Positions 8,621 to 16,763 of a DNA stretch of 64,000 nt are shown here, piece by piece. Each line of letters opens with the position of its first letter. The first letter of the stretch is position 1. Both the position numbers and the translations under genes were made by a program. The notes under the pieces are model-generated. The model worked only from the letters and a program-made list of their open reading frames with translations, searched no databases and was not told the origin of the DNA. Origin of the DNA: Pseudomonadota bacterium (GTDB taxonomy: Bacteria; Desulfobacterota; Desulfobulbia; Desulfobulbales; JAGXFP01); the NCBI GenBank assembly GCA_018823285.1, contig JAHJIQ010000065.1, positions 1-64,000 of the forward strand, in the 5' to 3' direction.

Positions 8621-10123
8621 ATGATCAAGGTGAGCAGCAGGCCATTTGCTGAAAGCAGGGAGGACACCGCAGTCTGCTTTGTCTATCAGAACAGTAAAAA
8701 ACAGGTGTATTCATCGGACAAGGGAATATCCGAATATATCACCCAGGCCTGCAAGTCAGGTGATTTTAAAGGGAAGGAAGGCGAGACGCTTCTTTTCTAT
8801 CCGACGATGACCGGAGGAACTGCCCGGGGAAAAAGGGTTGCGAGGGTCTTGGTTATCGGTTTGGGCAAGGATGAGCCGGACCTGGAAATGTTCCGCAAGG
8901 CCGGTGGTGCGGCTGCCGCTGCAGCAGTGAAGACTAAGGCGGCAACCATCAGTGTTGAGCTGCCCGCATGCAAGTCTTTGACGGAGATGGAGATTGCCGG
9001 AGCGATCACGGAAGGGCTTGTTCTGGGGACCTACCAGTTCAACAAATATAAGAATGTTGACACAGAGGATGACAAACCAGGAAAAATACAAAGCATTACC
9101 CTGCACGCGAGAAAAGGGGAAAAGATCGAGACGGCATCCGCCAGGGCCCTGGTTACTGCCGAAGCAGTCTGCCTGGCTAGAGACATGGCGAATGAGCCGG
9201 GAAATTTCTGGACCCCGGAACATTTTGAAAAAGCCGGACGGAAAATTGCCAAAAAACACGGTCTCTCCTGTACCGTTATGAACAGCGCCGCCATGAAGAT
9301 GATGCGCATGGGTGGCATTCTCGGGGTAAGTCAGGGTTCGGCCCGGCCCCCCAAGATGGTGACCCTTGAATACCGTTCCGGTGAAAAGAATCCGACCCTG
9401 CTTCTGGTCGGCAAGGGATTGACCTTCGATTCCGGCGGTATTTCCCTGAAACCGGGGCTCGGGATGCAGGATATGAAGTTCGATATGTGCGGCGGCGCGG
9501 CAGTCCTGGCGGTGATGCAGGCGATAGGCGCCCTGAAACCGAAAGGAATCAATGTAGTCGGTATTGTGCCGGCCGCGGAGAATCTTCCCGGCCCGGAGGC
9601 CCTGAAGCCCGGCGATGTCATCACCCATTACAACGGCAAAACGGTGGAAGTGCAGAACACCGATGCCGAAGGCCGCCTGATCCTTGCTGATGCACTCGCC
9701 TATGGGATCAAAAAACACAAGCCGGCAGCGGTGATTGACCTGGCAACCCTTACCGGTGCTGTGATCATAGGCCTTGGCCACCATCTCACCGGCTTGATGA
9801 GCAATGATGAAAAACTTGCAACTGCCCTGTTGCGGAGTGGAGAAAAAACCGGAGAGCCCCTGTGGCGTCTCCCCCTCGGGAAAGAGTATCGAAAACAGCT
9901 TGACTCCAGAATCGCCGATCTGAAAAACATCGGCGGCAAATCTGCCGGAACCATCACTGCCGCCTGTTTTCTCCAGGAATTTGTCGGAAAAACACCCTGG
10001 GCCCATCTTGATATTGCCGGGACCGCGTGGGATTATACGAAAAAATCATATGTGCCTGAAGGACCCTCCGGTGTCGGGGTCAGGACACTTGTCGATCTTG
10101 TCATGAACTGGAAGAAAGAATAG
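8621..10123 (+). CDS. pepA: Leucyl aminopeptidase, M17 family
   Basis: This 500-residue cytosolic metallo-aminopeptidase removes N-terminal residues such as leucine from peptides. The C-terminal catalytic domain shows the M17 signature NTDAEGRLILADAL. It also has KGLTFDSGGISLKPG and a metal-binding DMKFDMCGGAAVL. The N-terminal domain (about 1-170) is the variable macro-like region. Length is typical of PepA. The ATG follows CGGAG at 8611-8615. In this genome peptides brought in by the nearby yejABEF system may be substrates, which is inference. Confidence 0.95.
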   Translation: MIKVSSRPFAESREDTAVCFVYQNSKKQVYSSDKGISEYITQACKSGDFKGKEGETLLFYPTMTGGTARGKRVARVLVIGLGKDEPDLEMFRKAGGAAAAAAVKTKAATISVELPACKSLTEMEIAGAITEGLVLGTYQFNKYKNVDTEDDKPGKIQSITLHARKGEKIETASARALVTAEAVCLARDMANEPGNFWTPEHFEKAGRKIAKKHGLSCTVMNSAAMKMMRMGGILGVSQGSARPPKMVTLEYRSGEKNPTLLLVGKGLTFDSGGISLKPGLGMQDMKFDMCGGAAVLAVMQAIGALKPKGINVVGIVPAAENLPGPEALKPGDVITHYNGKTVEVQNTDAEGRLILADALAYGIKKHKPAAVIDLATLTGAVIIGLGHHLTGLMSNDEKLATALLRSGEKTGEPLWRLPLGKEYRKQLDSRIADLKNIGGKSAGTITAACFLQEFVGKTPWAHLDIAGTAWDYTKKSYVPEGPSGVGVRTLVDLVMNWKKE

Positions 10124-10153
10124 CAGTATCCCCGGTAAATTCTGGAGCACTCG

Positions 10154-11698
10154 ATGACATTCAATGCCTTGGCCATTCATGAAGGGATGTTCAACAGTTT
10201 TTTCAGACACGCCAACATCGGCATGTCTCTGACATCTCTGCAGGACGGCTCTTTCCTGATGGTGAATCCCGCTTTTTGTGAAATGCTTGGCTTCACTGAA
10301 GAGGAACTTCTTTCGATCAAACATGCCAATGTGGTTCATCCGGGAGACCTCGGTGAGCATAACAGCCATTTCACCTGTCTTGTCAAAGGGAAAGCGGTCT
10401 CGGCGAACTATGAGCTTCGCTATCGAAACAAAAGCGGGGAAACACTGTGGGCCCTTGTCGGATCATTTCTCCTGAACGATGACAACGGCTCCCAGCAATA
10501 TCTTGTTACCCATATCCAGGATATCACCAGAGTCAGGCATCTTGAACTCCAACTGCGTCAGGCCCAGAAACTGGAGGCCATCGGCACCCTGGCCGGAGGA
10601 ATCGCGCATGATTTCAATAACATCCTGGCGGCAATCCTTGGATTTACCAGCATGGCCAGAGACGATATATCAGAATCAAATCCCGCCAGATATCAGCTTG
10701 ATGAGGTGATCAAGGCCGGAAACAGGGCCAAGGATCTGGTCAAACACATCCTGACCTTCAGCAGGCAATCGGACCTGCAGCGAAATCCGATGCTCCCCGA
10801 CGAACTTGTCAATGAGGCGCTTGATCTTCTTCGTGCCTCCCTGCCGGCAACCATCGAAATCCAAAGAAATATTGCTTCCGATATCGGGACCATCATGGCC
10901 GATTCCACCCAGATCCATCAGGTCATCATGAACCTGTGCACCAATGCTTCACATGCAATGGATGAAAATGGCGGCATTCTCGGGGTGACTCTTGACCGTG
11001 TTGAGATGTCTGCTGCCGATCTGGCAGAAGATAAGGGTCTGCTCCCGGGTCCGTTTGTACGGATCAGAATCACAGATACCGGGACGGGCATTGCCCCTGA
11101 TATTATCGATAGAATTTTTGAGCCGTATTTCACAACCAAGGAGGTTGGCAAAGGTTCGGGACTCGGTCTTGCGGTGGTGCATGGCATTGTCAAGACCCAT
11201 GGCGGCAAAATCACCGTGGAGAGTGAGCCTGGCAAGGGCACGGCATTTACCATATATTTCCCTCTGATCGAGGAACAGTACCGCAATGCTTTCCTGGATG
11301 CAGGGCCGCTTCCTACAGGAAAGGAGCGAATTCTCATCATTGATGATGAAACGGTCATGGTTGAGATGACCATCAAAATCCTGGTCCGACTCGGGTATGA
11401 AGTTGTCGGCAGGGCAGGGAGTGCGGAAGCGCTGGAACTGTTCGCCGAAAACCCTGACGCATTTGATCTGATCATCACCGACCAGACGATGCCGGGCATG
11501 ACCGGGATAAAAATGGCCGAAGAGATGCTCAGGATCAGGCCCGATATCCCGATTATTCTCAGAACCGGGTACAGTTCCAAGGTTGATGAGGAAAAGGCGA
11601 GGGCTATCGGGATCAAAAAATATGCCCTGAAGCCCATTGACTTAAGAGAACTATCGGCCATGATCCGCGAACTGCTGGATGAAAAGGCGAGCCGCTGA
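10154..11698 (+). CDS. PAS hybrid sensor histidine kinase with C-terminal receiver
   Basis: This 514-residue soluble kinase begins with one PAS/PAC domain (about 10-130). The dimerisation motif [17 protein letters not shown] follows, with His152. The ATPase domain has LCTNASHAMDENGG, DTGTGI and GSGLGLAVVHG. The C-terminal receiver (about 392-510) has LIIDDET, the acceptor Asp in DLIITDQTMPGMTG and Lys in ALKPID. Its architecture matches the partial kinase at the start of the window, and the two are likely paralogues. No membrane helix is seen, so the PAS domain probably senses a cytosolic redox, ligand or light cue. No output regulator is adjacent. Confidence 0.94.
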   Translation: MTFNALAIHEGMFNSFFRHANIGMSLTSLQDGSFLMVNPAFCEMLGFTEEELLSIKHANVVHPGDLGEHNSHFTCLVKGKAVSANYELRYRNKSGETLWALVGSFLLNDDNGSQQYLVTHIQDITRVRHLELQLRQAQKLEAIGTLAGGIAHDFNNILAAILGFTSMARDDISESNPARYQLDEVIKAGNRAKDLVKHILTFSRQSDLQRNPMLPDELVNEALDLLRASLPATIEIQRNIASDIGTIMADSTQIHQVIMNLCTNASHAMDENGGILGVTLDRVEMSAADLAEDKGLLPGPFVRIRITDTGTGIAPDIIDRIFEPYFTTKEVGKGSGLGLAVVHGIVKTHGGKITVESEPGKGTAFTIYFPLIEEQYRNAFLDAGPLPTGKERILIIDDETVMVEMTIKILVRLGYEVVGRAGSAEALELFAENPDAFDLIITDQTMPGMTGIKMAEEMLRIRPDIPIILRTGYSSKVDEEKARAIGIKKYALKPIDLRELSAMIRELLDEKASR

Positions 11699-11810
11699 AC
11701 CTGTTTTCACTGCAGAAGACACAGAAAGGACAGAAGGATAATAAACCAGCTGCATTATTCTTTATGCTCTGAGTCGCCTGCAATTGACATTTTACTTGAG
11801 GAGAACTCCC

Positions 11811-12254
11811 ATGTGTATGGATGTGAGAAAGAAATGTGAGTGCGGAAGACATTTAATCCAGTTCCACCTTCGGGACAACATCCTGATCCCTGAAGTTATT
11901 ATCAATCTCTACTGTCCGAAATGCCATGGCCCGGAAAATTTCGATTCCCTCACCATGCTGAATGATAATAACTGGATTATTGAATACGATATGGTCATGG
12001 CGAAGATGATGGTGGTCCAGAAGTTGATGGTCGATATGGAAGCGGTCACCCCGGAATTTATTTTTGATCGGGGTTACGCCTGCTGGCAGGAGATGTATCC
12101 GGGAGAACATGCCGAGATAAAAAAGGAAAGGGATGCGATTATCAAACTTGCCAAAACCGACCAGAAAAAATACCTGGAAACAATCCAGAAATGGAATATC
12201 GAGCGGATAAATCAGCTGAAGGCCCAAGGGTGGAGAAAGGTTCTGCGGGCCTGA
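11811..12254 (+). CDS. Uncharacterised protein with N-terminal CxC and CPKC cysteines
   Basis: I do not recognise a named family. The 147-residue product starts at ATG 11811, 7 bp after a good GAGGAG site; a longer reading from 11784 has no such site. The N-terminus has CECGRH and YCPKCHG, a pair of knuckles about 30 residues apart that could bind zinc or iron. The rest is charged and helical, with LAKTDQKKYLETIQKWN near the end. It follows a hybrid kinase by 112 bp and is followed by an intrinsic terminator at 12309, so it is probably a single-gene unit or the last gene of one. Confidence 0.75.
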   Translation: MCMDVRKKCECGRHLIQFHLRDNILIPEVIINLYCPKCHGPENFDSLTMLNDNNWIIEYDMVMAKMMVVQKLMVDMEAVTPEFIFDRGYACWQEMYPGEHAEIKKERDAIIKLAKTDQKKYLETIQKWNIERINQLKAQGWRKVLRA

Positions 12255-12265
12255 GAGAAGAGGCA

Positions 12266-12298
12266 ATTAAGAATGAAAAGTGAAGAATGAAAAATTGG
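12266..12298 (+). repeat. Family C A-rich repeat (AATGAAAAGTGAAGAATG type)
   Basis: This is a short run of AATGAAAA/GTGAAGA units. Similar runs occur at 16623-16655 and 34432-34467. It lies just after the stop of the Cys-containing gene and before its terminator. Confidence 0.5.
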
Positions 12299-12308
12299 GA
12301 AACACACA

Positions 12309-12342
12309 AAAAGCCCGTCAAAGTTGTTTTTGCCGGGCTTTT
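12309..12342 (+). terminator. Intrinsic terminator after the 147-residue Cys protein
   Basis: AAAAGCCCG (12309-12317) pairs with CGGGCTTTT (12334-12342) around a 16-base loop. It ends in TTTT, and another T run follows at 12347. Because both flanks are A- and T-rich, it could work in both directions. The minus-strand small gene at 12412-12648 converges on it. Confidence 0.7.
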
Positions 12343-12411
12343 GAAATTTTGTGAGGCGACCCCCAAGCCGGACATGATTGAACAAGGCTGAATCCGGCTT
12401 CAAATAAAGAT

Positions 12412-12648
12412 TCAGGCGCAGTATTCGACTTGAAAAAAGCTGCTGCAATCCTGATGATATTCAAAGATGTTGTTGATCTGTTCTTCAGATAAACTGTCAA
12501 CGTAGTGGGCCAGGTTCCGGGCCGGAATTTTTTTGGCATCACTTACCGGACAATGGGAATTGATAAAATCATGCCCCAGCGGACAGCCGTTGAGTATCAG
12601 GTTCTGCAGGTTCTCTTTTTTCTTTGTCATCTCTGTGCTTTCCATCAT
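12412..12648 (-). CDS. Small cysteine-containing protein of unknown function
   Basis: This is a 78-residue reading frame starting with tandem ATG codons (12648 or 12645), preceded by a purine-rich GGGGGGAAG. Cys residues occur as NGCPLGHDFINSHCPV, DCSS and a C-terminal YCA. The middle is a short helical stretch (LSEEQINNIFEYH). The spacing could hold one metal or two disulfides, but no family is recognised. It is transcribed convergently with the 147-residue Cys protein across a shared terminator. The composition and clear ribosome-binding site argue for a real gene. Confidence 0.6.
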   Translation of the reverse strand: MMESTEMTKKKENLQNLILNGCPLGHDFINSHCPVSDAKKIPARNLAHYVDSLSEEQINNIFEYHQDCSSFFQVEYCA

Positions 12649-12860
12649 CTTCCCCCCAGTCAGATTTTTTTTGACACCATCATGATTAAGTTGCAGCAGT
12701 ATCCTTTAAATTCTCCTTACCATTTTCTGAATGAATTTTATGTCGGGATGTTGTGATAAAATTTGTAGGGGAACCTTGACAAAGCCTGACATTATCGAGG
12801 TGTTCACAGGGCAGTCCGGCGGAAAGATTTGCGGGAAGCTGAAAGACTGAAATATCAGAG

Positions 12861-12892
12861 GATAAAGCTCCAGTTGAGCAGACAAGCTGCTG
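12861..12892 (-). repeat. Family B repeat fragment, copy B5
   Basis: GATAAAGCTCCAGTTGAGCA followed by GACAAGCTGCTGA matches the AGCTT-GAGCAG end of family B on the minus strand. The ACCCTTCGGGT end is missing. It lies just downstream of yejF. Confidence 0.55.
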
Positions 12893-12908
12893 ATGGATGC
12901 CGTTTTTT

Positions 12909-14534
12909 TTAATCGGGTCCGGATTCCCCGTTTTCTTCCAGGTTGAATGCTGCTGCGAAAAGTTTTCTGGTATAGGGATGCTTCGGGTTGTCAAATATTC
13001 CGGTAGTCCCCTGTTCGACAATCTTCCCGTTGAGCATGACCGCAACTTCATCGGCCATTGCTTTTACAACCCGCAAATCGTGGGAGATAAAGAGATAGGT
13101 TATATTCAGACGTTTCTGCAGGTCCTTCAACAGATCAATGATCTGGGCCTGAATGGTCATGTCGAGGGCGCTGGTAGGCTCATCGAGAACGAGAAACTTC
13201 GGTCTCAGAACGATCGCCCTGGCGATGGCGATCCGTTGCCTCTGCCCGCCGGAAAATTCATGGGGGTAACGATCGGCCATTTCTTTTTCGAGACCGACTT
13301 CGGTCAGGGCATCTTCCACCAGTTGGCGGCGTTCCTGTCCGTTCCGGCCCATTTTATGGACTTTCAAACCCTCGCTGATAATCTGCTCGACGGTCAATCT
13401 GGGCGACAAAGAGGAAAACGGGTCCTGGAATACCACCTGCAATTCTTTGCGCAGATGGCGCAGGCTTGAATTTTTGTATTGGAACAGATCCTGATCGTTG
13501 TAGAGAATTTCCCCCCTGCATCCGGTCAGCCTGAGCAGGCACATTCCGAGAGTCGTTTTTCCCGAACCGGATTCTCCGACGATTCCCAGGGTTTTTCCTT
13601 CCTGTATCGTAATGCTGACATCATCAATCGCCTTGATATTGCCAACTGTCCGACGGAAGAAACCTTTCTTGACCGGGAAATAACATTTCAGGTTCGTCAC
13701 CGTGATCAGTGGTCTCGAGGAAGGCTTCGCTTCAGGGTGCCCATGGGGGACGGATTCCAGGAGATGTTTTGTGTATTGATCGCGGGGGGAATTAAAAACT
13801 GTTTCGGTCAGGTCACATTCAACAATTTTCCCCTGATGCATGACATTGACCCGGTCGGCCGTTTTACGAACCATGTTCAGATCATGGGTGATCAAAAGGA
13901 CCGCCATCCCCATCTCTTTCTGGAGATCTTTGATCAGGGCGAGGATCTGGGCCTGGATGGTCACATCGAGGGCGGTGGTCGGTTCATCCGCAATGAGCAG
14001 GGCGGGGCGAAGGGCGAGGGCCATCGCGATCATGACCCGTTGTCTTTGACCTCCGGAAAGCTGATAGGGATAACTGTCTATCCGGTCAGACGGGTTGGCG
14101 ATACCGGTTCTGGCAAGAAGCTGGATAGCACGTTCTTTCGCCTGTTCACGGGGCATGTCCTGATGAATGATCAGGGATTCCATGAGCTGGGTGCCGATCG
14201 AATAGACCGGGTTCAGGGAGGTCATCGGTTCCTGGAAAATCATGGCGATCCGATTGCCCCTGATCTGCTGCATTTCCAGCTCACTGCAGGTGGCGAGGTC
14301 CTTCCCTTCAAATTCGATGCTGCCGGAAATCGTCGCCGCATTGCGGTCGAGCAGCTGAAGAACGGAAAGGGCTGTGACCGATTTTCCCGAGCCGGATTCT
14401 CCGGCCAGGGCGACTGTCTCCCCGGGCATGATATCAAGAGAGACATGGTCAAGAACCTTTTCGATTTCTCCTTCTCCATGAAACGAAGTGCAGAGATTTC
14501 TGATGTTCAATAATGGTTGAGTCCGGCCGGTCAT
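12909..14534 (-). CDS. yejF: Dual-ATPase subunit of a YejABEF peptide importer
   Basis: This is a fused ABC ATPase of 541 residues with two nucleotide-binding halves. The first has Walker A GESGSGKSVT, signature LSGGQRQRVMIAMAL and Walker B LLIADEPTTALD. The second has GESGSGKTTLG, FSGGQRQRIAIARAI and LVLDEPTSALD. Both show the oligopeptide-type tails expected of DppD/DppF-like domains. It energises uptake of oligopeptides; in E. coli YejABEF imports peptide-like compounds. The ATG at 14534 overlaps the yejE stop as TGATG, so translation is probably coupled. It is the last gene of the operon. Confidence 0.94.
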   Translation of the reverse strand: MTGRTQPLLNIRNLCTSFHGEGEIEKVLDHVSLDIMPGETVALAGESGSGKSVTALSVLQLLDRNAATISGSIEFEGKDLATCSELEMQQIRGNRIAMIFQEPMTSLNPVYSIGTQLMESLIIHQDMPREQAKERAIQLLARTGIANPSDRIDSYPYQLSGGQRQRVMIAMALALRPALLIADEPTTALDVTIQAQILALIKDLQKEMGMAVLLITHDLNMVRKTADRVNVMHQGKIVECDLTETVFNSPRDQYTKHLLESVPHGHPEAKPSSRPLITVTNLKCYFPVKKGFFRRTVGNIKAIDDVSITIQEGKTLGIVGESGSGKTTLGMCLLRLTGCRGEILYNDQDLFQYKNSSLRHLRKELQVVFQDPFSSLSPRLTVEQIISEGLKVHKMGRNGQERRQLVEDALTEVGLEKEMADRYPHEFSGGQRQRIAIARAIVLRPKFLVLDEPTSALDMTIQAQIIDLLKDLQKRLNITYLFISHDLRVVKAMADEVAVMLNGKIVEQGTTGIFDNPKHPYTRKLFAAAFNLEENGESGPD

Positions 14535-15559
14535 CACACCTTCCTCGGATCGAAGGTTTCGCGCAGGGCTTCACCGATAAATATGAGCAGGACCAGCGTC
14601 CCGACCAGGACCCCGAAGGTGGTGAGAGAAAGCCACCACGCCTCGATATTGCTCTTCCCCTGGGAGAGCAGTTCGCCAAGGCTGGGAGATGGCGGAGGAA
14701 CACCCAATCCCAGAAAATCAAGGCTGGTCAGGGCAAGTATGGCGCCGGACATCCTGAAGGGCAGAAAGGTGATCACCGGGGTCATGCCGTTGGGCAGAAG
14801 GTGCCGGTACATGATGGTGAAATTGCCGACCCCGAGAGCGCGGGAGGCCTGCACATAATCCATGTTGCGCCCTTTGAGGAACTCGGCCCTTACATAATCG
14901 GAAAGCCCCATCCAGCCGAACAGGGAAAGCAGCGCCAGCAGCAGCAGAATACTGGGTTTGAAAATGGCGGCAAAAATGATCAGCAGATACAGCTCGGGCA
15001 TGGCGCCCCAGATTTCGATAAAACGCTGAAAGAAGAGATCTGTTCTGCCGCCGAAGTACCCCTGCACCGCACCGGCGGCGATCCCGAGCAGGGTGCCGAC
15101 GATGGTCAGGGCAAACCCGAAAAGGACCGACAGGCGAAAACCATAAATCAGTCTTGCCAGGACATCCCGTCCCCGATCATCGGTTCCCAGGAGATTGTCT
15201 CCGCTGGGGGGCGAAGGTACCGGCTGGTCGATATCCAGATTGATGGTATCGTAATAATGGGGGTTCAGAGGAAACAGGGCCCAGTTGTCACCGGCTGTGA
15301 TCTTATCGAGAATATAGGGGTCTTTATAATCCGCCTCGGTTTCAAAATCGCCGCCGAAGGTGGTTTCCGGGTATGAATTAAAAATCGGGACGTAATAGGA
15401 ACCGTTGTACTGGATCAGAAACGGTTTGTCGTTACTGAGGGTTTCCGCACCGAGGCTCAGGATGAACAGAGCGGCGAAGATCATGAGGCTGTAATAGCCT
15501 CGGCGATTGGCACGGAACTTCTTCCAGCGCCGATACGTCAGCGAGCGGCGCTTCTTCAT
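14534..15559 (-). CDS. yejE: Peptide ABC transporter permease YejE
   Basis: This 341-residue inner-membrane permease of the DppC type has an N-terminal helix followed by a long periplasmic loop (about 45-140) with LLGTDDRGRDVLARLIYGFR. The usual five-helix core and the cytoplasmic coupling motif ASRALGVGNFTIMYRHLLPN follow. The long loop and the N-terminal basic segment KKRRSLTYRRWKKFRANRRG are typical of YejE. The start overlaps the yejB stop as TAATG, so the permease subunits are translated together. Confidence 0.94.
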   Translation of the reverse strand: MKKRRSLTYRRWKKFRANRRGYYSLMIFAALFILSLGAETLSNDKPFLIQYNGSYYVPIFNSYPETTFGGDFETEADYKDPYILDKITAGDNWALFPLNPHYYDTINLDIDQPVPSPPSGDNLLGTDDRGRDVLARLIYGFRLSVLFGFALTIVGTLLGIAAGAVQGYFGGRTDLFFQRFIEIWGAMPELYLLIIFAAIFKPSILLLLALLSLFGWMGLSDYVRAEFLKGRNMDYVQASRALGVGNFTIMYRHLLPNGMTPVITFLPFRMSGAILALTSLDFLGLGVPPPSPSLGELLSQGKSNIEAWWLSLTTFGVLVGTLVLLIFIGEALRETFDPRKV

Positions 15560-16614
15560 TATTGCGACTCCATGCTCTCGAAGGTGATCCTGGGGTCGAC
15601 CACGACATAGCTTAAGTCGGAGAGGAGTCTCGTGAACAGACCGATCACGGTGAAGAAGTACAGGGTGCCGAGAACTACCGGGTAGTCGCGGTTGACGATG
15701 GAATCGTAAGCGAGAAGCCCCATGCCGTCCAGGGAGAAGATTGTCTCAATGAGCAGGCTGCCGGTGAAGAAGGCGGCAATGAACGAACCGGGGAAGCCGG
15801 TGATGATCGGGATAATCGCGTTCCGGAAAATATGTTTGTAGAGGACCTGATTTTCGCTTAAACCCTTGGCTCGGGCGGTGAGCACATACTGCTTGCGGAT
15901 TTCTTCCAGAAAACTGTTCTTGGTAAGCAGGGTCATGACCGCCAGGCTGCCGACGGTGATCGAGATGATCGGCAGAACCATGTGCCAGAGATAGTCGGCT
16001 ATCCGGGCAAGGAAGCCGAGTTCCGACCAGTTGTCGGAAGTAATCCCCCGCAGCGGGAATATGTTCCAGAAACTGCCGCCGCCGAAAAGCACGATCAGGA
16101 CGATGGCCAGTACGAAACCCGGAATGGCATAACCGATCAGAATGGCCGAGGTGGTGATCACATCGAATTTTGAGCCGTCCCGCACCGCCTTTTTGATCCC
16201 CAGCGGGATGCAGGTCAGATAGACGATCAGGAAAGACCACAGTCCCAACGACATGGAGACGGGCAATTTGTCGATCACGAGCGATGCGACACTCTTGTGA
16301 TGGTTGTAGCTTTCACCGAAATCTAACATTACATAGTTTTTCATCATGGTAAAAAAGCGCTGCACCGGGGGTTTATCGAAGCCGTACAATGCCTTGAGCT
16401 GCTCAATCTTTTCCCGGTCCAGACCCTTATTCCCCTGATACAATCCGCTTCCGCCCGCCCTGACTTCACCCCCCAGAGAGTGGCCTTCGATCCGGGCGAT
16501 AAGCCTTTCCACCGGCCCACCGGGGACAAACTGGGTAACCGTGAAGGTGATCAGCATGATCCCGAAAAGGGTTGGGACCATCAGCAGTATTCTTCTCAGG
16601 ATATAGGCGGTCAT
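15559..16614 (-). CDS. yejB: Peptide ABC transporter permease YejB
   Basis: This DppB-type permease has about 351 residues. I start it at ATG 16614 (MTAYILRRILLMVPTLFG), which matches the conserved N-terminus. A longer in-frame reading to 16728 only adds residues encoded by an A-rich repeat (FIFHFSFFIV). The protein has a first helix, a long periplasmic loop (about 40-130), then the permease core with the coupling motif TARAKGLSENQVLYKHIFRN. It works with YejE as the transmembrane pair of the importer. Confidence 0.93.
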   Translation of the reverse strand: MTAYILRRILLMVPTLFGIMLITFTVTQFVPGGPVERLIARIEGHSLGGEVRAGGSGLYQGNKGLDREKIEQLKALYGFDKPPVQRFFTMMKNYVMLDFGESYNHHKSVASLVIDKLPVSMSLGLWSFLIVYLTCIPLGIKKAVRDGSKFDVITTSAILIGYAIPGFVLAIVLIVLFGGGSFWNIFPLRGITSDNWSELGFLARIADYLWHMVLPIISITVGSLAVMTLLTKNSFLEEIRKQYVLTARAKGLSENQVLYKHIFRNAIIPIITGFPGSFIAAFFTGSLLIETIFSLDGMGLLAYDSIVNRDYPVVLGTLYFFTVIGLFTRLLSDLSYVVVDPRITFESMESQ

Positions 16615-16622
16615 ACTGCTAA

Positions 16623-16655
16623 CAATGAAAAATGAAAAATGAAAAATGAAAAATG
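16623..16655. repeat. Family C A-rich tandem repeat (AAAAATG units)
   Basis: About five 7-base AAAAATG units lie between yejA and yejB. Read on the minus strand they create a spurious Phe-rich extension of yejB. Related runs occur at 12266 and 34432. Confidence 0.7.
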
Positions 16656-16763
16656 GTTGAAGTAAACGATTCAACCTGCTGAAAAACAAAGTCAATGTAA
16701 CAAATAACCGGCTGTGCAGATGACACAATTACTGATTGATCGTCATTTTGCATTCTGCGTTCT

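Noticed and set aside
13479..14513. Long plus-strand frames opposite yejF and yejE
   Set aside because: They are antisense to clearly recognised ABC transporter genes and have no domain similarity.
16615..16728. N-terminal extension of yejB
   Set aside because: It is encoded by the A-rich repeat; the conserved start MTAYILRRI lies at 16614.
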